Source: Bordetella sp. LUAb4 (GTDB lineage: Bacteria; Pseudomonadota; Gammaproteobacteria; Burkholderiales; Burkholderiaceae_B). Taken from it: 64,000 nt of DNA. The stretch lies in contig NZ_JAHPZX010000012.1 in assembly GCF_021325795.1 (NCBI RefSeq), positions 1 to 64,000 of the forward strand, written 5' to 3'. The notes under the pieces were generated by a model. It was not told the DNA's origin, did no database searches, and worked only from the letters and a program-made list of their open reading frames with translations. Shown here one piece after another: positions 44,330 through 54,884 of the stretch (position 1 is the stretch's first letter; each line of letters begins with the position of its first letter). The position numbers and the translations under genes are program-made.

Positions 44330-47300
44330 ATGGCCAGCCGCCGGGTTTCCCTTCGCGTGACCACTCTCTCAGCCGCGATCGCCGGCGCTTTGCTCGGGGG
44401 CGCGGCGGCGGGCCAGACGATCAACTGCGGCGGCAACAGCAGCGGGCTCTCCTGCAACACGTCGGGCACGCTCTCGCAACCGGTCATCATGCAAGCCGGT
44501 TCCTACGATCCCGTACCGCCCATGAACGCCAGTTCCAGCGCCGACATCACGGCGACGGTCGGTGCGTCCACGAAGGCCGCGCTGCAGGTTTTGGCGATCG
44601 GCAGTGGCGGCGACCCCAGCGGCACGCTGACCGGCACCGATACGCAAGGCTTGACGGTGACGAACACGGGTAACCTGACTTTAACGTCGGCAGGAACTTC
44701 GATTGCCACCGACAGCACCCTTTATGGATTGTTCGCGCAAATGCTGGCCGGCACCGCCGCCTCCAGCAGCGATGGCGATTACGGGGGCAATGGCGGGGTG
44801 GCCGGGCGGTCGGTGAATCAGATCCTGTCGCTGACCAACCACGGTGACATCAGCATGACCCTGCCCGGCGTCACCGCCAAGGGCGGCGCAGCATTGGCGG
44901 CCTTCAGCCAGGGCGGTGAAGGCGGCACCACCACGGATGATCACAATCCGAGCGGCGCCGGCGGACAATCGGCGGGCGCAACCGTCGTCAACACAGGAAA
45001 CATCGGCGTCACCCTGGCGGGGACGGGCCGCTACGCGGGCATCATCGCGACCAGCGGCGGCGGTGGCGGCGCCGATCAATACGACGGCGGCAGCAACAAC
45101 GGCGGCGGGGGTGGCGCGGCATCCGTGACGAACTCGGGCAACATCACCCTGAACTGGACATGGGCCAACAACGCCGCGGCAGGAGCCGCCCTCTACGGCA
45201 TCCTCGCCGAAGCCCATTCGGGTAATGGCGGCGACTCGACCGAGAAGGGCCTGGGCAATGGCGGCGACGCCGGCATAGGCTATGCGGCCGACATGAGCGC
45301 GATGGTGACCCTGCAGCCCGGCGGGAATGTGACGGTGAACCAGACCGGGGCTCCCCCCGCGGGCGGCGCCGGGGTCGCTGCCATCGTCTACGGCGGCAGC
45401 GGCGGCAACGGCCTGGCAGACGAGGACGATACCTCGGGCGGCAACGGCGGCAACGCCGGCGCCATCGGCGGCTCCGTGGTGCCCGTACAGATCAATGTGA
45501 CGGATGCCAACGTGCGGACCACGGGCAGCCAGTTGCCGGCCTTGCTGGCATCGACGCGCGGCGGCGCCGGTGGCGGTACCTTCAACAGCGGCAGCTATCA
45601 CGATCGTAATGGTGGCCAGGGCGGCCAGGCCGGCGACGTGAGCGTGGGAGTCACCACGGCCAACGCCGCCATCGCCTTGTCCACCACGGGTGACCATGCC
45701 TCCGGCATCCAGACGTCCCAAGTGGGGGGCGCTGGCGGTGCTGGAGGCTACTACGGCGGCGACGCGCTGGGCCTGGGCGATCACGATTCGGGCAACGGCG
45801 GCAGCGGCGGCAATGCCGGCAGCCTGACGATCAAGTTGACGGGTAGCAAGTCCCTGCCCATTGCCATCACCACCATCGCCAACGATGCGCATGGCATCTA
45901 TGCGGTGCTCCAGGGCGGGCTGGGCGCGGACGGCGGTCAATACAGCGGAACGATAAGCGGCGGCGCCGCCGGCTATGGCGGCGCTGGCGGCAGCACCGGA
46001 GCGATGAACGTAACGCTCACGGGCACGTCGATTTCCACGCAAGGCGCCAGTTCTTTCGGCATCCTGGCGCAGAGCCTGGGCAATAACGGCGGCACAGGCG
46101 GATCCGCGACGGCGACTATCGTCCAGGGGGGCAACGGCGGCAATGGCGGCGGAACGGGCGCCGTAACGATAACGACGGATGCCAACACCTCGATATCGAC
46201 GCAGGGGCAGAGTTCAGTCGGCATCCTGGCGCAAACCGCCAGCGGCGCCGGCGGTGACGGCGGCGATGCCGACGGCCAATTGAGCGGAACCCAGGGCAGC
46301 GGCGGCAGTGGCGGCGCCGCTGGCGCAGTCACCGTCACCAACGGCGGCACCATCACCACCGCCGGCACGGACGCCGTGGGCATCCTGGCGCAGTCCCTAG
46401 CGGGTGGCGGCGGCTCGGCGGCTGCCAATTACGGGATTTTCTACAGCAACGGTGGCACGGGCGGCGCCGCGGGCTCACCCGGCATCATCACCGTGACCAA
46501 CAACGGCACGATAAGCACCAGCGGCACCATGGCGATGGGCATTCTGGCGCAGTCCATCGGGGGTAGCGGAGGCGCGGCGGGCAGCGCGAGCGGCCTGGGT
46601 GTTTCCTTGGGTGGGGCCGCGGACACCAATCCATTCAAGTCCGATGCCAGCGACGTAACCGTCAATGCTTCAGGGGTCATCACCACCACGGGCCTGTCCG
46701 CGATAGGCGTCCTGGCGCAATCGATTGGCGGCGGCGGCGGCGCGGGGGGCGCCACCCAGGGGCTGATCAGCGTTGGCGGCTCCGGCGGTGAGGGCGGCTC
46801 GGGCGGCGCGATCACCGGCATTCCCAGCGATCTGACACTTACCACCAGCGGCGACAACGCGCACGGCTTCGTCGCCCAATCCATCGGCGGTGGCGGCGGC
46901 AATGGGGGCAATGCCAACAGCCTGGGCATCTTCCATTCGGTTGCCGTCGGCGCATCAGGCGGTGACGGCGGTACGGGCGGATCCGTCGCGGTGAACCTGA
47001 GCAATACCAACATCGCCACCCAGGGAACCAAGGCGGCAGGCTTGGTGGCCCAGTCCATCGGCGGGGGCGGCGGCACGGGTGGCCAGGCATTCGCCTATAG
47101 TGTCGGCCCCCTGGCGACGATATCCGTCGCGGTGGGCGGAACAGGCGGCACCGGCGGCGATGGCGGCATCGTCAGTTCCCAGATGACAGGCGGCAGCATC
47201 AAGACGGGGCAGACCCAATGGTTGGTCGACGGGACCTGCACAGCCCCTTGCCTGGCGGCGAACGCACAGCCCATCGATTCGTTTGGCGCCGTCATCCAAA

Positions 47301-50300
47301 GCATCGGTGGCGGCGGTGGCGTGGGCGGCAATGCCACGGCAAAGGCGGCAGCGATCGGGATTCCGGTGACGCCCTCGGGCACGCAGGTCTCGATTCCTGT
47401 CGCGGTCGCGGTAGGCGGTGCCGGCGGGATCGCCGGTGACGGCAACTACGTGACCTTTGCCACCTCGCAAGGCGCGCAGATCGAAACCCGGGGCCAGGGC
47501 GCGCACGGCGTGTTGATCCAGAGCATAGGCGGTGGCGGCGGAGCGGGCGGCGACTCATCGTCGCTGGCCGCCGCGCTGGATTACGGCGGCACGGTGCCGG
47601 AAGGTGCACAGTCCCTGTCCCTCAACGTATCCGTGGCCGTGGGTGCCAACGGCGGCGGGGGTGGTAGCGGCAATTCCGTCTGGACCGCGGTTGGGGGTTT
47701 GATCAACGTATCCGACGGACAAGCGACATTCACCGCGGATGCAGCCGGCACCGCGAACAGCACCATCGCGACCTACGGCGATTATGCCAACGGCATCACC
47801 GCGCAATCGATCGGCGGCGGCGGCGGCAACGCCGGCTTTGGCAGCGGCAATACGCAAGATTTCGGCACGGGATCCGTTATAGACGTAAGCGTCGGATTGG
47901 GTGGTAAAGGCGCCATCGGCGGCAATGGGGGCCTGGTGCAGGTGGAAGTGCTGCCTACGGGACAGATCCAGACCGCGGGGTCGGGCGCCATCGGCGTGCT
48001 GGCGCAAAGTATCGGCGGGGGCGGCGGCACGTCCCAGGGCGGTTCTTACAACGCGATTGGCGCAGCCATGCACCTGTCATCGTCGGTCGACGTCAAAGTC
48101 GGCAGGACGGGCGGCGCCGGCGGCGCGGGGGGCACGGTAGGCGTGACCGTGGCCGGCAGCATCGCCACTTACGGCGGCGACGCGGCTGGCGTTCAAGCGC
48201 AGTCGATCGGCGGTGGCGGCGGGCAAGGCGGATCGGCCGGGTCGGATGGTTCGGCGGACAACCCGGTCACGTCCATTCTGGATGGCCGGGTCGACGCCAA
48301 GAACATACTGCAGGACGCTTACCAAAAGCTGCTTCAGGGCGAGACGCCGTCCAATTTCACATTGAGCCTCAATCGTGACGTATCGATCGGCGGCGCCGGC
48401 GGCCCCGGCGCGACGGGCGGCGCGGTAACGGTGGCGCTGGATCCCACGGGGGTGATCACCACCGCCGGCGATTGGTCCGCCGGGATATTCGCCCAGAGCA
48501 TCGGCGGCGGCGGCGGCAAAGGAGGCGCGGCATTGGCAACCGGCCCGGGCTGGGCCGATCTGACGAAGTTCACGTTCGCCGCCAACTACAGCGTGGGCGG
48601 CGATGGCGGCCAAGGCTCGACGGGCGGCAGCGTGACAACAGCGCTCAACGGCGGCTCGATCACCACCCGCGGATATGGCGCGGCGGGCATCTACGCGCAA
48701 AGCGTGGGCGGTGGCGGTGGCCATGGCGCCGATGGCTCGGACGGCTTTTATGGCACCCTGGCCGTCGGTCTCGGTTCCGGCGGTTCGGGCGGCGGCGCCG
48801 GCTCGGGTGGCGCGGTCACGCTGACCACCGCCGCCGGCGCCCCGGCCAATATCACGACCATCGGCACGCAAGGCGAAGCCGCGTTCGGCACGGTGCTGCA
48901 ATCGGTGGGCGGCGGCGGTGGCTTCGCCGGCGCGGGAACCAGCGTGCGGGTAACCGTGGCCGACGATCCCATACCGGCTATCAAGCTGTCGAGCGGCCAG
49001 GCCCAGAATACGAGCGAAGGCAACGGCGGCGCCGTAACGCTGCAGGACAACGGCACCCTGCGCATCACCACGCAGGGCAATAACGCCTTCGGGGTACTCG
49101 CGCAGAGCGTGGGCGGCGGCGGCGGAATCGTGGTCAATTCGCAGAATCAACAAGCATCCGCTGGCATCGACACCAGCATTTTCGGCAGCAACCCCGAGAA
49201 CGGCGCGCAGGCCGACGGTGGCGCGGTGAACGTCAGTCTCGGCGCGCAAAGCCGGATCACGACGACCGGAACCGGTGCGCATGGCCTGGTGGCGCAATCG
49301 GTAGGCGGCGGTGGTGGCCTGGTCGGCCTGCCAGGCACCTCGCCCACGTTGACCGTCGATGCGAGCCAGGCAGGCACCCTGACCGAAGGCTACGGGCAAG
49401 GGGGCAGCGTTTCGGTGACCAACAACGGCATCATCGCCGTGACGGGCGTCGGCGCCATCGGCATCCTCGCGCAAAGTGTCAGCGGCGCCGGCGGGCTCAA
49501 GCTCGCGGCAGACGGCAATACGGTGTTCGCGGGTTCCGCTTCGTCAGGCTACCTGAGCGCGGCCACGGTCAACGTCACCGTGGCCGCCAACGCAGTGGTG
49601 TCTTCGACGGCGGTCAACGGCATCGGCATCTTCGCGCAGAACGCCAATGGCAACGGCGTAACGCTTACCATCGACGGCAATGTCACCGGCGGTTCCGCCA
49701 CGGCCGCGGGAACCGGCGTGTGGGTGGACAGCGCGGTCGCCAGCACGATGACCATAGGCAGCACCGGCTCGGTCACGGCTGACACGGCGGTGTGGACGAC
49801 CACCGGCTTACTCGAAATCACCAACGCCGGTACCTTGACGGGCTCCGTCTATCAAAACGGCGGAACGATGACGAACACGGGCACCTTCGCGGCGGGTCCC
49901 GAATACGTCGGCGCGGCGCTGCGGAACAATGCCATGGTTGCGCTGGGCGGACGCGAAGGCACGTACTGGGGCTATGACCGCACCCGTTTTGCCGCGACGG
50001 CCTTCAACACCACGTATACGCAATCCGCACAGGGCACCCTGAAGGTGGGCGCGGACTTCGACAAGATGGCGTCCGACTTCCTTACCATCAATGGGCCTGC
50101 CAACCTGGATGGCGCATTGCTCGTGGCGCCACTCGCACTATTGCCGAATCGGGAATTGGCCGTCCTGAACGTCAACGGGACCCAGACCGGCTCCTTGGGC
50201 GCCTCGGATTCACCGGTGGTCGACTACGAGACGCGTCAGGACGGCAACACCACTCATGTGCGCGCGGTCGGCGCCAACTTCAATGCGGAATCGATGCAAT

Positions 50301-51391
50301 TGAAGCGCAACGCGACAAGCCTGGCGAGTCACTTGCAACGCGACTGGGACCAAGGCGGATCCGCCGAACTCGCCAAGCTGTATGCGGTGCTGGACACGGC
50401 CTCGCGCCAGGGTGCCGGCTCGTATCAGAGCCGCTTGTCCGACCTGTCGCCCGGCGTCGCGCTGGCGCCCGCCGCGCAAATGCAGCTGGGCATGGCACGC
50501 TTCACTGGCGCCATGATGTCCTGCCCGACCTTCGTGGCGGACGGTCCGCTGACCAAGGAGCAAGACTGCGTCTGGGGGCAGATCACCGGGCGCAATACGA
50601 ATCAGGATGGCGGCAACGGCGCCTCCGGATTCTCGCTGGACAGCGTCACGTACCAGTTGGGCGGCCAGCGGCGGATCGCGCCGGATTGGTATCTGGGAGG
50701 TTCGTTCGCCTACCAGAACTCGCATTTGCGTGGCGATGATCATCGCGTCACGGGATCGGGCGACACAGGCTACGCGGGCTTGGTGCTCAAACGCGAAGCC
50801 GGACCCTGGACGATTTCCGGCGCGCTGGGTGGAGGATATGGGTCCTATGACCTGAATCGCAACCTCGCGGTGCCGAATTTCGAGTCGCAGGCCACCAGCA
50901 AGCCCGATGTGTATAGCTTCGGCGCACGCATACGCGTCGCCAGAACCTTTACCGACGGCAATGTCTACGTGAAACCCTATGTGGATCTGGACGCGACTTA
51001 CTCACGGATGTCGAGCTACGAAGAGTCGGGCGACGCCCTGCATTTGAAGGTCGCCAGCAGCGATCAGATGGTCTTCGGCCTGGCCCCCACTTTGGAAGTC
51101 GGTGGGCGCAGCGAGCTTCCCCACGGCGCCATATTGCGGCCCTTCGCTTACGCCGGCGTGTCGTTGCTGTCGGAGGATGGCTGGAAAACCAAGTCCAGGC
51201 TTGCCGGCGCCTCTGACAGCGCGGGCAGCTTCTCGACCACGATGCCCACCGATAACGTGGTCGGACGCATCGGCGCGGGCTTCCAGGTCACGCACGCCAA
51301 TGGGCTGGACTTCAGGCTGCAGTACGACGGCGAGTTCGCATCGCAAGGCAACAGCCATTCGGGATCGCTGAAGGTGGCTTACCGGTTCTAG
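44330..51391 (+). CDS. giant glycine-rich autotransporter (type Va)
   Basis: 2353 residues. Signal peptide (LRVTTLSAAIAGALLGGAAAGQ). The passenger to about residue 2070 is Gly/Ala/Ser/Thr/Asn-rich and repetitive, built from a recurring unit with AQSIGGGGG-like cores (about a dozen) alternating with ITTxGxxAxGILAQS strands, as expected of a beta-helix. The C-terminal 280 residues form the beta-barrel (VWGQITGR, LGGQRRIAPDWYLGGSFAYQ, GYAGLVLKREAGPW) ending in LKVAYRF with a terminal Phe. Surface adhesin or biofilm roles are common for relatives. It is divergent from a two-component system. Confidence 0.92.
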   Translation: MASRRVSLRVTTLSAAIAGALLGGAAAGQTINCGGNSSGLSCNTSGTLSQPVIMQAGSYDPVPPMNASSSADITATVGASTKAALQVLAIGSGGDPSGTLTGTDTQGLTVTNTGNLTLTSAGTSIATDSTLYGLFAQMLAGTAASSSDGDYGGNGGVAGRSVNQILSLTNHGDISMTLPGVTAKGGAALAAFSQGGEGGTTTDDHNPSGAGGQSAGATVVNTGNIGVTLAGTGRYAGIIATSGGGGGADQYDGGSNNGGGGGAASVTNSGNITLNWTWANNAAAGAALYGILAEAHSGNGGDSTEKGLGNGGDAGIGYAADMSAMVTLQPGGNVTVNQTGAPPAGGAGVAAIVYGGSGGNGLADEDDTSGGNGGNAGAIGGSVVPVQINVTDANVRTTGSQLPALLASTRGGAGGGTFNSGSYHDRNGGQGGQAGDVSVGVTTANAAIALSTTGDHASGIQTSQVGGAGGAGGYYGGDALGLGDHDSGNGGSGGNAGSLTIKLTGSKSLPIAITTIANDAHGIYAVLQGGLGADGGQYSGTISGGAAGYGGAGGSTGAMNVTLTGTSISTQGASSFGILAQSLGNNGGTGGSATATIVQGGNGGNGGGTGAVTITTDANTSISTQGQSSVGILAQTASGAGGDGGDADGQLSGTQGSGGSGGAAGAVTVTNGGTITTAGTDAVGILAQSLAGGGGSAAANYGIFYSNGGTGGAAGSPGIITVTNNGTISTSGTMAMGILAQSIGGSGGAAGSASGLGVSLGGAADTNPFKSDASDVTVNASGVITTTGLSAIGVLAQSIGGGGGAGGATQGLISVGGSGGEGGSGGAITGIPSDLTLTTSGDNAHGFVAQSIGGGGGNGGNANSLGIFHSVAVGASGGDGGTGGSVAVNLSNTNIATQGTKAAGLVAQSIGGGGGTGGQAFAYSVGPLATISVAVGGTGGTGGDGGIVSSQMTGGSIKTGQTQWLVDGTCTAPCLAANAQPIDSFGAVIQSIGGGGGVGGNATAKAAAIGIPVTPSGTQVSIPVAVAVGGAGGIAGDGNYVTFATSQGAQIETRGQGAHGVLIQSIGGGGGAGGDSSSLAAALDYGGTVPEGAQSLSLNVSVAVGANGGGGGSGNSVWTAVGGLINVSDGQATFTADAAGTANSTIATYGDYANGITAQSIGGGGGNAGFGSGNTQDFGTGSVIDVSVGLGGKGAIGGNGGLVQVEVLPTGQIQTAGSGAIGVLAQSIGGGGGTSQGGSYNAIGAAMHLSSSVDVKVGRTGGAGGAGGTVGVTVAGSIATYGGDAAGVQAQSIGGGGGQGGSAGSDGSADNPVTSILDGRVDAKNILQDAYQKLLQGETPSNFTLSLNRDVSIGGAGGPGATGGAVTVALDPTGVITTAGDWSAGIFAQSIGGGGGKGGAALATGPGWADLTKFTFAANYSVGGDGGQGSTGGSVTTALNGGSITTRGYGAAGIYAQSVGGGGGHGADGSDGFYGTLAVGLGSGGSGGGAGSGGAVTLTTAAGAPANITTIGTQGEAAFGTVLQSVGGGGGFAGAGTSVRVTVADDPIPAIKLSSGQAQNTSEGNGGAVTLQDNGTLRITTQGNNAFGVLAQSVGGGGGIVVNSQNQQASAGIDTSIFGSNPENGAQADGGAVNVSLGAQSRITTTGTGAHGLVAQSVGGGGGLVGLPGTSPTLTVDASQAGTLTEGYGQGGSVSVTNNGIIAVTGVGAIGILAQSVSGAGGLKLAADGNTVFAGSASSGYLSAATVNVTVAANAVVSSTAVNGIGIFAQNANGNGVTLTIDGNVTGGSATAAGTGVWVDSAVASTMTIGSTGSVTADTAVWTTTGLLEITNAGTLTGSVYQNGGTMTNTGTFAAGPEYVGAALRNNAMVALGGREGTYWGYDRTRFAATAFNTTYTQSAQGTLKVGADFDKMASDFLTINGPANLDGALLVAPLALLPNRELAVLNVNGTQTGSLGASDSPVVDYETRQDGNTTHVRAVGANFNAESMQLKRNATSLASHLQRDWDQGGSAELAKLYAVLDTASRQGAGSYQSRLSDLSPGVALAPAAQMQLGMARFTGAMMSCPTFVADGPLTKEQDCVWGQITGRNTNQDGGNGASGFSLDSVTYQLGGQRRIAPDWYLGGSFAYQNSHLRGDDHRVTGSGDTGYAGLVLKREAGPWTISGALGGGYGSYDLNRNLAVPNFESQATSKPDVYSFGARIRVARTFTDGNVYVKPYVDLDATYSRMSSYEESGDALHLKVASSDQMVFGLAPTLEVGGRSELPHGAILRPFAYAGVSLLSEDGWKTKSRLAGASDSAGSFSTTMPTDNVVGRIGAGFQVTHANGLDFRLQYDGEFASQGNSHSGSLKVAYRF

Positions 51392-51450
51392 GCGACGGTC
51401 AGGGACTCGGGCTGATGCGCGTCCATGGCCGCATCGAACGTTCCCTTTGT

Positions 51451-53607
51451 TCACACCGATCCAATCCGTCTGGCCGCTTCCTTGAACAGAGCCTGCGCAT
51501 CGGGTGTCAGGCGGAACGCGGCCAGGAAATCACCGACGCGATACGCGGGTTGTGCCTTGCGGATCAAGGCCAGGAAACCGCGCGCTTCATCCACCCTGTC
51601 GGCGATCGCCAGGCAATGAGCGGCGATTGCCAGGATATGCACATGAGCGTTGGGACGCATGGCAGCCTTGACCGCCCAGTCGGCGGCCTCCTCGACCCGT
51701 CCCAACCTGACCAAGGCCAACGCGCGTACGGCGAGCATGCCGAACATCAAGGGATCGAAGGGACTCAGATGGCGTGAATGGTCGGCCGACCCGATGGCCG
51801 CCTGCGCATCGCCCGACTGGCAATGGACGAAGCCCAGCGTGTAATGTCCCAACGCGAAATTCGGGCTGAGATCCACGGCGCGCTGCAATTCCGCCAGCGA
51901 CGAGTCCTGGTTGCCACGCAGCCATAGCGCCCGGCCCATGGCCCAATGGGCCGCCGGGTCGCGGTCATCGGCGATCACGCTGTCACCCGCGGCTTTGAGC
52001 GCCTGGTCCATCGCGGCCTTGCGCTCGCCCCAGTGCTGGAACGCGTCCTGCCAATACGTGAAGGACAGCCCGGCATAGGCCCTTGAGTAGGTCGGGTCCA
52101 GCCGCAATGCCATCTCGAAAAATTGCCGCGCCAGGACATTGTCTGCCTGGTTGAAGCGGTACATATGCCACAGGCCGCGATGATGGGCCGACCAGGCATC
52201 CAGTGAATTGGGCGGCGTGAGAATGGCGCGATTGCGTTCGGAGGATTCGATCTCGATGTCGATCGAGGCGACGATCCGATTGCCGATCTCGTCCAGCGTC
52301 GCGAAGGCGTCTTCCAGCGTATGGTCGAAGGCTTCCGCCCACACGATGCGCGCCGTGCGTGACTCGACCAGCGCAACGTCGACGATGATGCGCGCGGCTT
52401 GCCGGCGCAGGGAACCACTCACGACGTAATCCACGTTCAGGGTCCGCCCCGCCTCCTCCGGCCCCACCCTGCGCTGATCCAGCGCGAATACCGTCCCCTG
52501 CGCTATGACGAACAGGCTGCGCAGCTTCGCCAACCGGGTAATGATGTCGTAAGCCAGGCCGTCCCCCAGCCCACCTCGTACGCCACTGTCCGCCGATGCG
52601 TCCGTGAATGGCATGACGGCAATCGAGGCACGGCCGAATTTTTCCCTGCATCCCGCAGCGGGGAAATCAATCGGCGCCGCCCCGGTACCGTCATGTTGGG
52701 CATCCTTCTGGCCCGTCGTGGCGTCCGTCACCGCCGCGTCCGTTTGCACGACGGGGAGGACGGGGACGATGGGCGCCAGTCGCAGTTGCCGCCACGCATC
52801 GCGCAGAGGCCGCCAGTCCAGCCCCTCGTCCTCGAAGGCACGGGTCGCGGCGGCCAGGTGTTCTTCACCCTCGCGCAGCCGGCCCAGATCGTTGAGCGAC
52901 TGCAGCATCAGCGCATGCGCGCGTCGGTCAAAAGGAGCAATCCGCAGCCACGTGTCCAGGCAGCCGTGGCGCGCTTCGGACCCGGCAGGCAAACCCGCGG
53001 CCAAGTGCTCGAGTACCGCCGCCTGGCAGGCTCGCACCCGCCGGCGTTGCGCCACCATCCAGCTGTCGAAGACAGGGCACGACTTGAGTTGCAGTCCGTC
53101 GAGGAAATCACCGTCGAACAGGGACGCCAGCGCGCCCAGCCGCTGAACATCGACCGTGCCGATGCCTTGCCGCATCGCCTGCTCGATAGCGAGGACATCG
53201 ACATGGCAGTCATGCAGTTCGAGCTGTACCGTGTCTTGAGCGGCCTGCACCCGGCGGCAGCCCGGCTCGTCCAACAAGGCTCTTGCCTTGCTCAGGCACC
53301 AGCGCAATTCGCCACGAGGATCATTGGGCCTATCCCACAGCAGCTCGCACAGACGTGTGCGCGTCACCGCGTGCGGAGCAAGCACCAGATAGGCAATCAA
53401 CGCGCGCAGCTTGCGCGAAGGGGGCAACGCCAAGACGGATCCCCCGCGGCTGATCGTCATCGGCCCAAGCATGTGGATACCCACCGTGGCTGCTTCCCAA
53501 GCTTCACCCCCGGCGCCCCCCTCGGCGCCCCCCTTGGCGCCATCTTCGGGAAAACCCCGGTGCCCTGGCTCCGCGGATTCCACGCCGGCTACCACGCTCG
53601 CCTCCAC
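51451..53607 (-). CDS. SARP/BTAD-type transcriptional regulator with TolB-like and TPR domains
   Basis: 718 residues. N-terminal winged helix (about 42-140: MLGPMTISRGGSVL, KLRALIAYLVLAPHAVTRTRLCELLW), a BTAD-like helical region (about 145-275), a TolB/FlgO-like domain (about 330-450: IAVMPFTD, NVDYVVSGSLRR), and TPR repeats to the end. Such proteins resemble activators linked to secondary metabolism or adenylate-cyclase-type regulators. GTG start at 53607 is uncertain. It lies between two convergent paralogous autotransporters and is divergent from a methyltransferase 125 bp away, a likely target. Confidence 0.82.
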   Translation of the reverse strand: MEASVVAGVESAEPGHRGFPEDGAKGGAEGGAGGEAWEAATVGIHMLGPMTISRGGSVLALPPSRKLRALIAYLVLAPHAVTRTRLCELLWDRPNDPRGELRWCLSKARALLDEPGCRRVQAAQDTVQLELHDCHVDVLAIEQAMRQGIGTVDVQRLGALASLFDGDFLDGLQLKSCPVFDSWMVAQRRRVRACQAAVLEHLAAGLPAGSEARHGCLDTWLRIAPFDRRAHALMLQSLNDLGRLREGEEHLAAATRAFEDEGLDWRPLRDAWRQLRLAPIVPVLPVVQTDAAVTDATTGQKDAQHDGTGAAPIDFPAAGCREKFGRASIAVMPFTDASADSGVRGGLGDGLAYDIITRLAKLRSLFVIAQGTVFALDQRRVGPEEAGRTLNVDYVVSGSLRRQAARIIVDVALVESRTARIVWAEAFDHTLEDAFATLDEIGNRIVASIDIEIESSERNRAILTPPNSLDAWSAHHRGLWHMYRFNQADNVLARQFFEMALRLDPTYSRAYAGLSFTYWQDAFQHWGERKAAMDQALKAAGDSVIADDRDPAAHWAMGRALWLRGNQDSSLAELQRAVDLSPNFALGHYTLGFVHCQSGDAQAAIGSADHSRHLSPFDPLMFGMLAVRALALVRLGRVEEAADWAVKAAMRPNAHVHILAIAAHCLAIADRVDEARGFLALIRKAQPAYRVGDFLAAFRLTPDAQALFKEAARRIGSV

Positions 53608-53732
53608 GCCCGAGTCTTACCTTTGGTTCCGGATCGCAGGACACGAGTCTGCCTACGCGCTTCGGTCCGTGATTCCAGGCAATGCCGGCGATTTCCGCTG
53701 GCGCTCACACCCCGTTTTATTGGAGACAAAGA

Positions 53733-54605
53733 ATGTCCACAACCGCAACCGCCGTTGCTCAATCCCAGAACCCGGCGCAAAGCCCCGCGCAAGATCGCGC
53801 GCAGCCCGACCTCGAGGCCCTGAAGACTCGCCAGCAAGCCACCTGGGCCTCCGGTGACTATGCCGTCGTCGGCACCACGCTGCAGATCGTCGGCGAGCAA
53901 TTGTGCGAATCCCTTGATGTCCGGTCTGGACAGAGGGTCCTGGATGTCGCGGCCGGCAATGGCAATGCCTCGCTGGCGGCGGCCCGCCGTTGGTGCAAAG
54001 TGGTTTCCACCGACTACGTGCCGGCGCTGCTGGGACGGGCCCGCGAACGCGCCGCCGCCGAACGGCTGGAGATCGAATTCCGCGAAGCCGATGCGGAAGC
54101 CCTGCCCTTCGAGGCGGCCAGCTTCGATGCCGTCGTATCGACTTTTGGGGTCATGTTCACGGCCAACCAGGACAAGGCGGCAGCCGAGCTGATCCGCGTG
54201 TGCCGCCCCGGTGGCAAGATCGGGATGGCCAATTGGACGCCGGAAGGTTTCGTCGGCCAGATATTCAAGACCATAGGCAAACACCTGCCGCCGCCGGCCG
54301 GCGTCAAATCGCCCGCCTTGTGGGGCACCCGCGAGCGGCTCGACGAGATGTTCGGCAAGGACGCGTCGGCGATCCAGGTGACCGCGCGGCACTTCACGTT
54401 CCGCTACCGCTCGGCGGAACATATGCTGCACGTTTTCAGGACCTATTACGGGCCGGTACTCAAAGCGTTCTGCGCGCTGGAGCGCGACGCCCAAAGCGCG
54501 TTGGAGCACGACCTCATCGCGCTGATGGGCCGGTTCAACCGTTCTGGCGATGCCGGGGTAGTGGTGCCCAGTGAATACCTGGAAATCGTCATCATCCGGC
54601 GGTGA
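53733..54605 (+). CDS. class I SAM-dependent methyltransferase (UbiE/Methyltransf_11)
   Basis: 290 residues. SAM motif VLDVAAGNGNASLAAARR, then EFREADAEALPFEAASFDAVVSTFGVMFT and RVCRPGGKIGMANWTPEGF, are the motif I-III series of the UbiE-like group. The ATG at 53733 has GGAGA 6 nt upstream; a longer frame begins within the promoter. Substrate unknown. It is divergent from the SARP/TPR regulator. A stem-loop 13 bp after the stop probably ends transcription. Confidence 0.85.
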   Translation: MSTTATAVAQSQNPAQSPAQDRAQPDLEALKTRQQATWASGDYAVVGTTLQIVGEQLCESLDVRSGQRVLDVAAGNGNASLAAARRWCKVVSTDYVPALLGRARERAAAERLEIEFREADAEALPFEAASFDAVVSTFGVMFTANQDKAAAELIRVCRPGGKIGMANWTPEGFVGQIFKTIGKHLPPPAGVKSPALWGTRERLDEMFGKDASAIQVTARHFTFRYRSAEHMLHVFRTYYGPVLKAFCALERDAQSALEHDLIALMGRFNRSGDAGVVVPSEYLEIVIIRR

Positions 54606-54884
54606 GCGCGCTGCGATCCAAGCCCCGCGATAGCCGGGGCTTGCCGGGCGAGCCGCAAGCAGAGGACGGTCCATGGCACGACGCCTCCACGCCCATCCAG
54701 GCACGGAGCGGGGCGAACGATGCGCAGCAGTGACATGCAAAACTGGCTTGGGGGCGAAGCACCCGCGCCAGGCCGGGACTGGTTTTCTGCCTGAAATGAT
54801 ACGCCCGGCGGCCGCGGCTGGACACCCCTGGATTTACCGACCTGGACTGACTCGGGGAGCGAGCTGACTCGCCCCCCGCTTCAA
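54606..54884. other. 279-bp intergenic region between convergent genes
   Basis: Apart from the hairpin at its left edge I see nothing coding. It separates the methyltransferase from the 3' end of the second autotransporter. Confidence 0.5.
54619..54643 (+). terminator. GC-rich hairpin after methyltransferase
   Basis: Arms CAAGCCCCG and CGGGGCTTG pair over 9 bp around a 7-nt loop, 13 bp past the stop. No T run follows, so termination may be partial. Confidence 0.5.

Noticed and set aside
44681-51000. Long open frames antisense to the first autotransporter (for example 44681-46042 and 48077-49474, minus strand).
   Set aside because: They mirror GC-rich glycine repeats on the other strand, lack domain motifs and ribosome sites, and have His/Arg/Ala-biased shadow compositions.
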